This document shows, in pieces, positions 1-5,047 of a DNA stretch of 5,047 bases. The stretch's first letter is position 1. Every line of letters begins with the position of its first letter. Below the pieces are notes generated by a model. It had not been told where the DNA came from, made no database searches, and saw nothing but the letters and a program-made list of their open reading frames with translations. The stretch is from Spirochaetia bacterium (lineage in GTDB: Bacteria; Spirochaetota; Spirochaetia; Treponematales; Breznakiellaceae), in the NCBI GenBank assembly GCA_025997495.1, contig BNUR01000176.1, forward strand, positions 1-5,047, in the 5' to 3' direction. The position numbers and the translations under genes are program-made.

Positions 1-913
1 GGGTGGTGGCGGGCTTGTCCGTTGAAATAAGTATCTTCTCCGGGCGGATGGTAAAGCTCACCTGCTGGCCGGGTTTGAACCCATCCACGGTGGTCACCTT
101 GATATTGCCAAGTTCGGGGATATTTAGTTCCACCATATACTCACCCTCCGCCTTCTGCATGGGCGTGACGGAGAGAATCTCCCCGTCAAAGAGGTTGGTC
201 TCCCCGATGAATTTAGCCACAAAGTCCGTGGCGGGGCTTTCGTAGATTTCGTAGGGGGTGCCTACCTGGAGCACATCCCCCTGGTTCATCACCGCGATAC
301 GGTCGGAAACCGACAGGGCCTCCTGCTGATCATGGGTAACATATATGAAGGTAATGCCGATTTTGTCGTGGATCTGATCCAGTTCGATGAGCATGTGCTG
401 GCGCAGCTTGGCGTCCAGCGCGGAAAGGGGCTCGTCCAGGAGGAGTACCCGGGGCTCGTTGATAAGCGCCCGGGCGATTGCCACCCGCTGCTTCTGGCCC
501 CCGGAAAGCTGGTTGGGTTTTTTATGCGCGTGGCCCTCCAACTGGACCAGTTTGAGGTATTCCCGCACCTTGGTTTCAACTTCGGCATTACCGGTTTTCC
601 GTATCCGCAGGGGAAAGGCCACGTTTTCATAGACCGTAAGATGAGGAAAGAGGGCGTAGTTCTGAAAAACCGTATTGGCCTGCCGCTGGTTCGGGGGCAG
701 GGGCAGCACATCGGTCCCGTCAAAGGTTACGACCCCCGTATCGGGGCTTTCAAAGCCCGCAATGATACGCAGGAGCGTAGTCTTGCCGCAGCCCGACGGC
801 CCCAGGAGGGAAAAAAACTCCCCTGGCTTTATCTCCAGGCTAACCCCGTTTAACGCCCGGAAGTCGTCGAAAAGCTTAGAAACCCCCCCGACAACTACAT
901 CGCTCCCTTTCAA
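1..913 (-). CDS. potA: Spermidine/putrescine ABC transporter ATP-binding protein PotA (3' end outside window)
   Basis: This is the cytoplasmic ATPase of a polyamine import ABC transporter; it would power a PotB/PotC-type permease fed by a PotD-type binding protein. The frame is open from the TTG at 913 to the window edge (304 residues; PotA is usually about 350-380, so the C-terminal part of the TOBE region is missing). Visible motifs: Walker A GPSGCGKT (residues 38-45), Q-loop VFQNYALFPH around Q84, ABC signature LSGGQ (136-140), Walker B RVLLLDEP (155-162), D-loop SALD (164-167), H-loop histidine in VTHD (H194), then the PotA-like linker FIGETNLFDG (235-244) leading into a TOBE-like beta region. 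All catalytic residues are present. No ATG precedes the domain in frame; the TTG has GGAGG six bases upstream, and an in-frame TAA lies a few codons further up. It is divergent from the EamA gene. Iron- or sulfate-type ATPases are related alternatives, but the sequence reads most like PotA. The permease genes are probably beyond the left edge (inference). Confidence 0.88.
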   Translation of the reverse strand, partial: MKGSDVVVGGVSKLFDDFRALNGVSLEIKPGEFFSLLGPSGCGKTTLLRIIAGFESPDTGVVTFDGTDVLPLPPNQRQANTVFQNYALFPHLTVYENVAFPLRIRKTGNAEVETKVREYLKLVQLEGHAHKKPNQLSGGQKQRVAIARALINEPRVLLLDEPLSALDAKLRQHMLIELDQIHDKIGITFIYVTHDQQEALSVSDRIAVMNQGDVLQVGTPYEIYESPATDFVAKFIGETNLFDGEILSVTPMQKAEGEYMVELNIPELGNIKVTTVDGFKPGQQVSFTIRPEKILISTDKPATT

Positions 914-919
914 CCCGTT

Positions 920-924
920 CCTCC
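920..924 (-). promoter_or_regulatory. Ribosome binding site that fixes the TTG start of potA
   Basis: The minus strand reads GGAGG, then AACGGG, then TTG. The six-base spacing is ideal. An earlier in-frame TTG (930-928) would place this site inside the coding region, and the nearby ATG is in another frame, so the TTG at 913 is the supported start. Confidence 0.7.
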
Positions 925-933
925 ATACCAAGG

Positions 934-963
934 TTTACAATGCGGTTTTTTATGAGGTATTGT
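934..963 (+). promoter_or_regulatory. Possible promoter of the EamA-family gene
   Basis: TTTACA at 934-939 (five of six to the sigma-70 -35 box) is followed after 18 bases by TATTGT at 958-963 (four of six to -10). Transcription would begin near 970, giving a leader of roughly 18 bases that carries GGAGG at 977-981. The -10 is imperfect, so this is a candidate only. Confidence 0.3.
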
Positions 964-966
964 CAA
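937..966 (-). promoter_or_regulatory. Possible promoter of potA overlapping the divergent one
   Basis: The minus strand carries a perfect TTGACA (966-961) followed after 18 bases by CATTGT (942-937), which matches the -10 consensus at only three of six positions. The -35 overlaps the candidate -10 of the opposite promoter. The support is the perfect -35 and its location in the only gap upstream of potA. Confidence 0.25.
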
Positions 967-987
967 TATGGTTAACGGAGGTCTCTC

Positions 988-1401
988 ATGTGGGTTTTAT
1001 ACGCGCTATTATCCGCCCTTTTTGCGGCGCTGACGTCGATTTTGGCTAAAATCGGTATGGAGAATATCAACTCAAATCTGGCTACGGCGATACGCACGGT
1101 GGTGATATTGATCCTGTCCTGGGGCATCGTTTTTTTTACCGGGAAGCAGCATGATATTTCGGGGTTGAGCCATAAGAACCTGCTCTTTCTGGTTCTGTCC
1201 GGCATCGCCACCGGCCTGTCCTGGCTCTGCTATTTCCGGGCGCTCCAGATAGGGGAGGCCGTTAAGGTGATCCCCATTGATAAGTTCAGCGCGGTGCTGG
1301 GAATGACCCTGGCGGTTATCGTGTTAAAGGAAGCCCTTACGGTTAAGGCCGTTATCGGCGGGGCTTTGATCACCATTGGAACGATTGTTTTGATACTGTA
1401 A
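988..1401 (+). CDS. Half-size EamA/DMT-family transporter
   Basis: This is a small integral inner-membrane protein of the drug/metabolite transporter superfamily; the substrate cannot be told from sequence. Five hydrophobic segments are visible at about residues 3-21, 31-51, 63-84, 98-115 and 118-137, with a charged break near HDISGLSHKN (55-64). The stretch from SGIATGLSWLCYFRALQIGEAVKVIPIDKF (71-100) to LKEALT (113-118) is the typical second half of an EamA domain. Most family members have two EamA domains, about ten membrane segments and about 300 residues. This one has one domain in 137 residues, complete from ATG to TAA, so it is a naturally single-domain member that probably dimerises (family knowledge), not a truncation. 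The start has GGAGG at 977-981, six bases upstream. It is divergent from potA and convergent with glnN, so it is probably transcribed alone. Confidence 0.85.
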   Translation: MWVLYALLSALFAALTSILAKIGMENINSNLATAIRTVVILILSWGIVFFTGKQHDISGLSHKNLLFLVLSGIATGLSWLCYFRALQIGEAVKVIPIDKFSAVLGMTLAVIVLKEALTVKAVIGGALITIGTIVLIL

Positions 1402-1402
1402 T

Positions 1403-1434
1403 AAAAAAAGCCCCCCGTAAAGACGGGAGGGCTT
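1403..1434 (-). terminator. Rho-independent terminator of glnN, possibly bidirectional
   Basis: The arms AAGCCCCCCGT (1408-1418) and ACGGGAGGGCTT (1423-1434) form a GC-rich stem with one bulged base and a four-base loop. Seven A residues at 1403-1409 on the plus strand become a T-tract directly after the stem on the minus strand, so it terminates glnN about 33 bases past its stop. It lies directly after the EamA stop and may also stop that transcript, but on the plus strand the T-run begins only at 1445, so termination in that direction should be weaker. Confidence 0.82.
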
Positions 1435-1466
1435 AAACACCTCATTTTTTATAATGCCGGTTTCGC

Positions 1467-3650
1467 TTACAGCTTAAATAACAGATCCTCAAATCCCGGG
1501 AAGGGCCAGGCATCCTTGGCGACCAGCCGCTCCAGGGCATCCCCTTTGGAACGGAGGATTTCCATGGCCGGCTTGACCTTCTCGAAGTAGACCTTCGCCT
1601 GGGCAAAGACTTCCCCGGCCCCCAGGGCGGCGCTCTGCGCATCGGTAAGGACGGTCTCCAGTTTGGCGGCGTCCTCGTAGAGTTCCCCCGCCAGTTCGGC
1701 GATCTTCTTAGCCCGCTTTTCCTGGGAACTGCTTGAGGCCCCGATGGCGGCAAGGGATGCCGCGTCCCTTGCCAGGGATGCCGCATAGGCGGTGACCGCG
1801 GGGAAAATGGACCGGCGGGCCATTTCGATCATGACCCCCGCTTCGATGTTGATCTGCTTGGAATATTTTTCCAGGTAGATATGGCAACGGCTTTCCGATT
1901 CTTCCTTGGTAAAGACCTTGTGGTTCTCGAAGAGGGCGATAGTTTCACTGCGGGTAAGTACCGATAGTGCGTCCACTGCGTTCTTTACATTAGGGAGCCC
2001 CCGGCGTTCCGCTTCGTGAACCCATTCTTCGGAGTAGCCGTTGCCGTTAAAGACCACACGGCGATGTTTGGAATAGGATTCCTTGATGATGTTCTGGATA
2101 GCCTCATTTTTGTTGGAAGCCGCGCTTCCATGAAGCGATTCAAGCTTGTCGGCAAATTCCGACAGTACCTGTGCGACAGCAACGTTGAGGTAGGTGTTGG
2201 GGGTGGCGATGGACTGGGAGGAACCCACCATGCGAAACTCAAACTTGTTCCCCGTAAAGGCGAAGGGGCTGGTCCGGTTCCGGTCGGAAACATCCTTTGG
2301 CAGGTTGGGAAGGCTGGTAACTCCCAGTTGAATCTTTGCGCCGGTTGCGGATTTACTGCTGGCCTTACCTTCGGCAATGTTATCCAGGATTTCCGTTAAG
2401 GGGCCGCCGAAGAAGATGGACACGATGGCCGGGGGAGCCTCGTTGGCGCCCAGACGGTGGTCGTTGCCGGCGGTGGCCACGGAAGAACGCAGCAATAGTG
2501 CGTAGCGGTCAACCGCTTCCACCACGGCGGCGGCGAAGAGGAGGAACCGTGCGTTGGATTCGGGATTCTCCCCGGGTTCAAAGAGGTTGACCCCGTCATC
2601 GGTGGACAGGGACCAGTTATTGTGCTTGCCCGAACCGTTTACTCCGGCGAAGGGTTTTTCGTGGAGCAGCCCCTCCATGCCATGGCGGCGGGCTACGCTG
2701 CGGATGGTTTCCATCACCATCTGGTTACCGTCCACCGCGGCGGTGGTGTTGGCGTATACCGGCGCTATTTCAAACTGGTTCGGCGCAACTTCGTTATGCT
2801 GTGTCTTGGCGGGAATACCTACCTTCCACAGTTCGTAGTTGAGTTCCCGCATAAAGTCGGCGACCCGTTCCTTGAGGGCGCCGAAGTAGTGATCCTCCAG
2901 CTCCTGCCCCTTAGCGGGAAGCACCCCGAAGACGGTTCTGCCGGTGAGCATCAGATCCGGGCGTTGATCGTAAAACTTCTTGTCCACCAGAAAGTATTCC
3001 TGTTCGGGGCCCACGGTGGTGTACACCCGTTTGACCGTTTCGTTTCCCAAGGCGCGGAGCACCCGGACGGCCTGTTTGTTCAGGGTGTCGATGGATTTGA
3101 GGAGGGGCACCTTCTTGTCCAGGGCTTGGCCGTAGTAGCTGATAAAGGCGGTGGGGATGCAGAGTGTGGTGCCGGTTCGATCCTGCTTTAAGAAGGCGGG
3201 GCTGGTCACGTCCCAGGCGGTATACCCCCGGGCTTCAAAGGTGGCGCGGAGGCCCCCCGAGGGGAAACTCGACGCGTCGGGCTCGCCCTTGATCAGTTCC
3301 TTGCCGGAAAACTCCATGATCACCCTGCCGTCACCGGTGGGGGAGATGAAGGAATCGTGCTTTTCCGCCGTAAGCCCGGTGAGGGGGTGGAACCAGTGGG
3401 TATAGTGGCTGGCGCCCTTGGAAATCGCCCAGTCCCGCATAACGGCGGCGACAACCTCGGCATCCTCCAGGGTCAGTTCCTTTTCCCCGTTCTGGACCGC
3501 CAAAATCTCTTTATAAATATTTTTAGGCAGCCGTTCCTTCATAAGGGCATTAGAAAAACTGTTGGAGCCATAGATTTCGGCCACCGGAGTCATAGTAAAA
3601 TCAATTTCCCCACAAAACTTGTTTTGACAACACTCGTCTTGACAACTCAT
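1467..3650 (-). CDS. glnN: Glutamine synthetase type III (GlnN)
   Basis: This cytoplasmic enzyme joins glutamate and ammonium to glutamine using ATP. At 727 residues it has the size of type III enzymes (about 700-730), not GSI or GSII. An N-terminal GSIII domain includes RLPK (40-43) and HWFHPLTG (85-92). The catalytic region has EQEYFLVD (216-223, metal-binding glutamates), HNEVAPNQFEIAP (285-297), the ATP-binding signature KPFAGVNGSGKHNNWS (332-347) and the type III hallmark GNDHRLGANEAPPA (395-408), then NRTSPFAFTGNKFEFR (458-473). A helical C-terminal domain follows, with FNGNGYSEEWVHEAERRGLPN around 534-554. All expected motifs are intact. I chose ATG 3650 because GGAGG sits five bases upstream. 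The open frame extends to a TTG at 3707, but that TTG is part of the promoter. Residues 1-19 are an unusual cysteine-rich extension (Cys 3, 7, 8, 13); ATG 3593 (residue 20) is a poorer alternative start. It appears monocistronic, with nitrogen control suggested by a sigma-54-type promoter. Confidence 0.97.
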   Translation of the reverse strand: MSCQDECCQNKFCGEIDFTMTPVAEIYGSNSFSNALMKERLPKNIYKEILAVQNGEKELTLEDAEVVAAVMRDWAISKGASHYTHWFHPLTGLTAEKHDSFISPTGDGRVIMEFSGKELIKGEPDASSFPSGGLRATFEARGYTAWDVTSPAFLKQDRTGTTLCIPTAFISYYGQALDKKVPLLKSIDTLNKQAVRVLRALGNETVKRVYTTVGPEQEYFLVDKKFYDQRPDLMLTGRTVFGVLPAKGQELEDHYFGALKERVADFMRELNYELWKVGIPAKTQHNEVAPNQFEIAPVYANTTAAVDGNQMVMETIRSVARRHGMEGLLHEKPFAGVNGSGKHNNWSLSTDDGVNLFEPGENPESNARFLLFAAAVVEAVDRYALLLRSSVATAGNDHRLGANEAPPAIVSIFFGGPLTEILDNIAEGKASSKSATGAKIQLGVTSLPNLPKDVSDRNRTSPFAFTGNKFEFRMVGSSQSIATPNTYLNVAVAQVLSEFADKLESLHGSAASNKNEAIQNIIKESYSKHRRVVFNGNGYSEEWVHEAERRGLPNVKNAVDALSVLTRSETIALFENHKVFTKEESESRCHIYLEKYSKQINIEAGVMIEMARRSIFPAVTAYAASLARDAASLAAIGASSSSQEKRAKKIAELAGELYEDAAKLETVLTDAQSAALGAGEVFAQAKVYFEKVKPAMEILRSKGDALERLVAKDAWPFPGFEDLLFKL

Positions 3651-3655
3651 AAAAT

Positions 3656-3660
3656 CCTCC
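3656..3660 (-). promoter_or_regulatory. Ribosome binding site that fixes the glnN start at 3650
   Basis: The minus strand reads GGAGG, then ATTTT, then ATG. This places the start at 3650, before the cysteine-rich segment. It argues against the longer frame beginning at 3707 and against ATG 3593, whose only upstream purine run (GGGGA) is about 13 bases away. Confidence 0.8.
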
Positions 3661-3678
3661 GTAGATAATGAACATTTG

Positions 3679-3707
3679 TTTATACATTGTAGCAAAAAAT
3701 GTGCCAA
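3679..3707 (-). promoter_or_regulatory. Overlapping sigma-70-type promoter of glnN
   Basis: The same stretch also reads as TTGGCA (3707-3702), a 17-base spacer, and TATAAA (3684-3679), five of six at both boxes with ideal spacing. The transcript would start near 3672, about 22 bases before the ATG. It shares its -35 with the -24 element, so the two holoenzymes would compete for this DNA. Either or both could be used. Confidence 0.5.
3691..3707 (-). promoter_or_regulatory. Sigma-54 (RpoN) -24/-12 promoter of glnN
   Basis: The minus strand reads TTGGCACATTTTTTGCT. Against the consensus YTGGCACG-N4-TTGCW it differs at one position only (A for the G after TGGCAC), and the ten bases between the GG and GC doublets are exact. 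The predicted start is near 3680, giving a leader of about 30 bases with the ribosome binding site inside it. Sigma-54 control of glutamine synthetase is well known in other bacteria; its use here is inferred from the match. Confidence 0.65.
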
Positions 3708-3734
3708 GCGATCTATAGTATGCTGGTTTTATGC

Positions 3735-3759
3735 TAATTGATTATGAGATAATGAATTA
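3735..3759. promoter_or_regulatory. Imperfect palindrome upstream of glnN, possible regulator site
   Basis: Left arm TAATTGATTAT (3735-3745) and right arm ATAATGAATTA (3749-3759) are inverted copies with one mismatch in 11, separated by GAG. The centre is about 67 bases upstream of the predicted sigma-54 start. A third half-site, ATTATCAATT on the minus strand (3778-3769), follows the pattern ATWATSAATT. It could bind the activator or a repressor of glnN. AT-rich composition raises the odds of chance. Confidence 0.35.
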
Positions 3760-3860
3760 CGAAGGGAAAATTGATAATGGAGAACCGGGGATAAGATACA
3801 GAAATGTAGGTTTTTAGTTTATTCATACAATTATGTGGGTTTTTCACTAAACTATACCGC

Positions 3861-4397
3861 CTACACCCACTCCAAAAAATTCTCCGGTGTTATCACCGCA
3901 TAGTCTGAATCCGGGTAGGCTCCCTTAAACACCGCCGGAATCTTCACCGCTTTCTTTGGGGACCATTTAAACTCATAGGCGTGAAGGCGGCCATCGTAAT
4001 CCTCCAACAAATCTATCTCCTGCTGTTCCCAGGTACGCCAGAAATAATCCCGGGCATAGAGGCCGCTATAGGACCGGAGCTTTAACCGCTCGATAACCAT
4101 GAAGTTCTCCCACAGTGCGCCGGTATCGTTTCGTATGGCGAGGGGATTGTAGTTTTGAATTACCGCATTGCGGACCCCGGTATCGTAAAAATAGTATTTG
4201 CTTTTTTTGATAACCTCGTTGCGAAGATTTCTGCTGAAGCCCCGGAGGTTGTAGAGGACAAAACACTGTTCCAGCAGATCAAGGTAGCGCGCCACCGTTT
4301 TCATATCAACGCCGAGCTTATTGGAAAGTTCATTCAGACTCACTTCACTCCCCGCCTGGAGGGCAATGAGGGAAAGCAGATTGATAAGGGTCTGGGT
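3861..4397 (-). pseudogene. DUF4143 ATPase remnant (C-terminal half only)
   Basis: Full members of this family are about 380-450 residues: an N-terminal AAA+ ATPase, a winged helix, and a C-terminal DUF4143 domain with a PD-(D/E)XK-like nuclease fold. Only the back half is here. From the GTG at 4343 (160 codons) one sees the helix-turn-helix part SLNELSNKLGVDMKTVARYL (2-21), KYYFYDTGVRNA (49-60), GALWENF (75-81), FWRTWEQQEID (101-111) and YEFKW (123-127), where EID and EFK are the nuclease-like residues. Family-like sequence continues upstream in the same frame (LINLLSLIALQAGSEV) to about 4397. No Walker A or B motif is found, and no ATG, GTG or TTG occurs in frame above 4343 before stops at 4523-4518. 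No ribosome binding site is evident at GTG 4343. I infer a dead fragment left by a deletion; expression of a short domain is possible but unsupported. Confidence 0.75.
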
Positions 4398-4400
4398 ATC

Positions 4401-4478
4401 TGAAATACGCTGGATAAGCTCAGGGGAGGGGAAATTCTTGCCATTTTCTACGGCATTAAGGTAATTGGGCGTTAAAAG
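4401..4478 (-). pseudogene. XRE-type helix-turn-helix fragment fused in frame to the DUF4143 remnant
   Basis: In the same minus frame, directly upstream of the DUF4143 sequence, codons read LLTPNYLNAVENGK then NFPSPELIQRIS. This fits the second half of an XRE/Cro-like HTH (recognition helix, then the pattern yLn-x-xEnGk-xP-x-x-x-l-x-xI). The first half of the HTH is missing, no start codon is present, and the frame is closed by two TAA codons at 4523-4518. No DUF4143 protein that I know of carries this segment at this position, so I infer that a deletion joined two gene fragments. The match is short and based on pattern alone. Confidence 0.45.
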
Positions 4479-4490
4479 TGTACTGCCTAA

Positions 4491-4685
4491 GCGGAACTTG
4501 CCGTTTTCGGCGGCAGCTTATTAGGTGGTTCGGAGCGCGGCGGTTTGGTTTTGCCAGTAGCTCCGTCTGTTAATATTTGCAGAAGCTGTGATCGTATTCC
4601 TATCATTGATCTAAACACTCGCGGGAATGAATCACGTCCTCCGCTTGATCCCGCAAAAAAGGAACGCTATAAGATAAGGAATTAA
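4491..4685 (+). pseudogene. Probable DDE transposase C-terminal remnant
   Basis: This open frame of 64 codons lacks a convincing start and ends with TAA at 4683. From about 4572 it reads NICRSCDRIPIIDLNTRG, then NESRPPLDPAKKERYKIRN. This resembles the stretch of IS5/IS1182-like transposases where PIID-N-x-R is followed by LDPAEKERYK-x-R and then the VER-N-x-LKD segment carrying the last catalytic glutamate. That last segment is absent from all three plus frames after 4685, and the N-terminal part is also absent, so it cannot be active. Codons before about 4572 are not recognisable. It sits beside the truncation points of the two minus-strand fragments, which fits insertion followed by deletion. 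Family assignment is tentative. Confidence 0.5.
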
Positions 4686-4738
4686 CGAATCAACTAAATT
4701 TTTCGTTAAACTTCTTAATTCATTATACTGTAACGAAT
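4682..4738. repeat. Short AT-rich inverted and direct repeats of TAACGAA
   Basis: TTAACGAA (4682-4689) and TTCGTTAA (4702-4709) are perfect 8-base inverted copies 12 bases apart, and TAACGAAT recurs at 4731-4738. They fill the gap between the transposase remnant and the gene at 4810. They could be an operator, a stem-loop or the worn end of an insertion sequence; nothing decides among these. Confidence 0.3.
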
Positions 4739-4809
4739 TAGGAATTTCTATGCGTTTATCCTGCCAGGGTTGTCAGATCCCTCCCTTTTGGGCCATAGTA
4801 TAGGTATAC

Positions 4810-5047
4810 ATGACTGAAACCCAGGAAGATGCCCTCTATGAATTTCTCGAAAACAACCGGGATCCTTTTACCCTGGATGATGTGCTGGGGTTTATCCGGC
4901 TGCTGGATTTTTCCCGGAATACCCATTTGGCGAAGGAAATTACCGCCTTTATTGACTCCCAGAACATTGCCTTCCACCTGAGTCCGGGGAAATGGCTGTC
5001 CCGCCGGGGCTGTTTTGAGCCCCTGCGCTTCGTGATCAGCCCCACCA
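4810..5047 (+). CDS. Unrecognised protein, N-terminal 79 residues (3' end outside window)
   Basis: An open frame starts at ATG 4810 and runs to the right edge. The product begins MTETQEDALYEFLENNRDPF and continues with a segment (about 20-60) that looks like amphipathic helices, TLDDVLGFIRLL and NTHLAKEITAFIDSQN, then a basic stretch GKWLSRRGCF (60-69). There is no signal peptide or membrane segment. The layout of helices followed by a short turn could be a small winged-helix-like domain, but that is a guess and I do not recognise the family. The ribosome binding site is weak (AGG five bases upstream). An ATG 20 codons earlier (4750) is in frame but meets TAG before reaching 4810, so 4810 is the earliest usable ATG. 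Codon use and GC content match the housekeeping genes of the window, supporting a real gene, whereas the opposite-strand frames here look like shadows. Confidence 0.65.
   Translation, partial: MTETQEDALYEFLENNRDPFTLDDVLGFIRLLDFSRNTHLAKEITAFIDSQNIAFHLSPGKWLSRRGCFEPLRFVISPT

Noticed and set aside
289..723. A 144-residue minus-strand frame and several plus-strand frames inside potA.
   Set aside because: They are shadows of potA in other frames; only the PotA frame carries ABC motifs and runs unbroken to the edge.
2016..3191. Long plus-strand frames (127 and 189 codons) opposite glnN.
   Set aside because: They lie wholly within glnN, show no recognisable domains, and reflect the GC-rich codon structure of the true gene.
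3624..3669. Two TTGACAA direct repeats on the plus strand with GATAAT downstream, resembling an antisense or divergent promoter.
   Set aside because: The copies lie in the glnN coding start, the spacing to GATAAT is 19 bases at best, and no plus-strand gene follows for over 1 kb.
3651..3707. A 19-residue longer GlnN starting at TTG 3707.
   Set aside because: The TTG is the first part of the -24 promoter element, lies upstream of both predicted transcript starts, and has no ribosome binding site, whereas ATG 3650 has a perfect one.
3835..3870. GTGGGT and ACCCAC inverted repeat at the end of the DUF4143 remnant as a terminator.
   Set aside because: Only six paired bases with a loop of about 24, overlapping the stop codon and without a T-tract on either strand.
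4750..4803. A 17-codon plus-strand frame with two cysteines directly before the gene at 4810.
   Set aside because: No ribosome binding site and no supporting feature; it is most likely chance.
4756..5045. Minus-strand frames of 69-73 codons near the right edge.
   Set aside because: They overlap the plus-strand frame from 4810, whose composition is more protein-like, and show no domain or ribosome binding site.

Overview
The window looks like a spirochaete chromosome, most likely a Treponema of the termite-gut or oral type. This rests on the mix of genes (a type III glutamine synthetase, a DUF4143-type ATPase remnant and a PotA ATPase), moderately GC-rich coding DNA with AT-rich gaps, and strong GGAGG ribosome binding sites. 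It is inferred from general resemblance and no search was run. There is no phage, CRISPR array, rRNA or tRNA that I can see.

Layout. 1-913 (minus): the first 304 codons of a spermidine/putrescine-type ABC transporter ATPase (PotA), running off the left edge and starting at a TTG. 914-987: a 74-bp divergent intergenic region with possible overlapping promoters. 988-1401 (plus): a half-size EamA/DMT membrane protein of 137 residues. 1403-1434: a hairpin placed between two converging genes, with its T-tract on the minus strand. 1467-3650 (minus): a complete type III glutamine synthetase (GlnN) of 727 residues with an unusual cysteine-rich N-terminus. 3651-3860: an AT-rich regulatory region holding a very good match to a sigma-54 promoter that overlaps a good sigma-70 promoter, with a 25-bp imperfect palindrome upstream.

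The right part is a decayed zone. 3861-4397 (minus) is the C-terminal half of a DUF4143 ATPase that has lost its AAA+ domain. It is joined in frame to what looks like the second half of an XRE-type helix-turn-helix (4401-4478). Beside it on the plus strand is an open frame ending at 4685 that resembles the C-terminal part of a DDE transposase. I read this as the scar of an insertion-sequence event followed by deletion. 4686-4809 is AT-rich with short repeats of TAACGAA. At 4810 an unrecognised plus-strand gene begins and runs off the right edge.

The genes do not form one pathway. PotA (polyamine uptake) and the EamA protein (efflux or uptake of an unknown small molecule) are divergent transport genes. 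GlnN assimilates ammonium and appears to be a single-gene transcription unit with its own promoter and terminator. The most informative signal is the sigma-54-type promoter, which implies nitrogen control of glnN. I do not see a convincing new multi-gene system.
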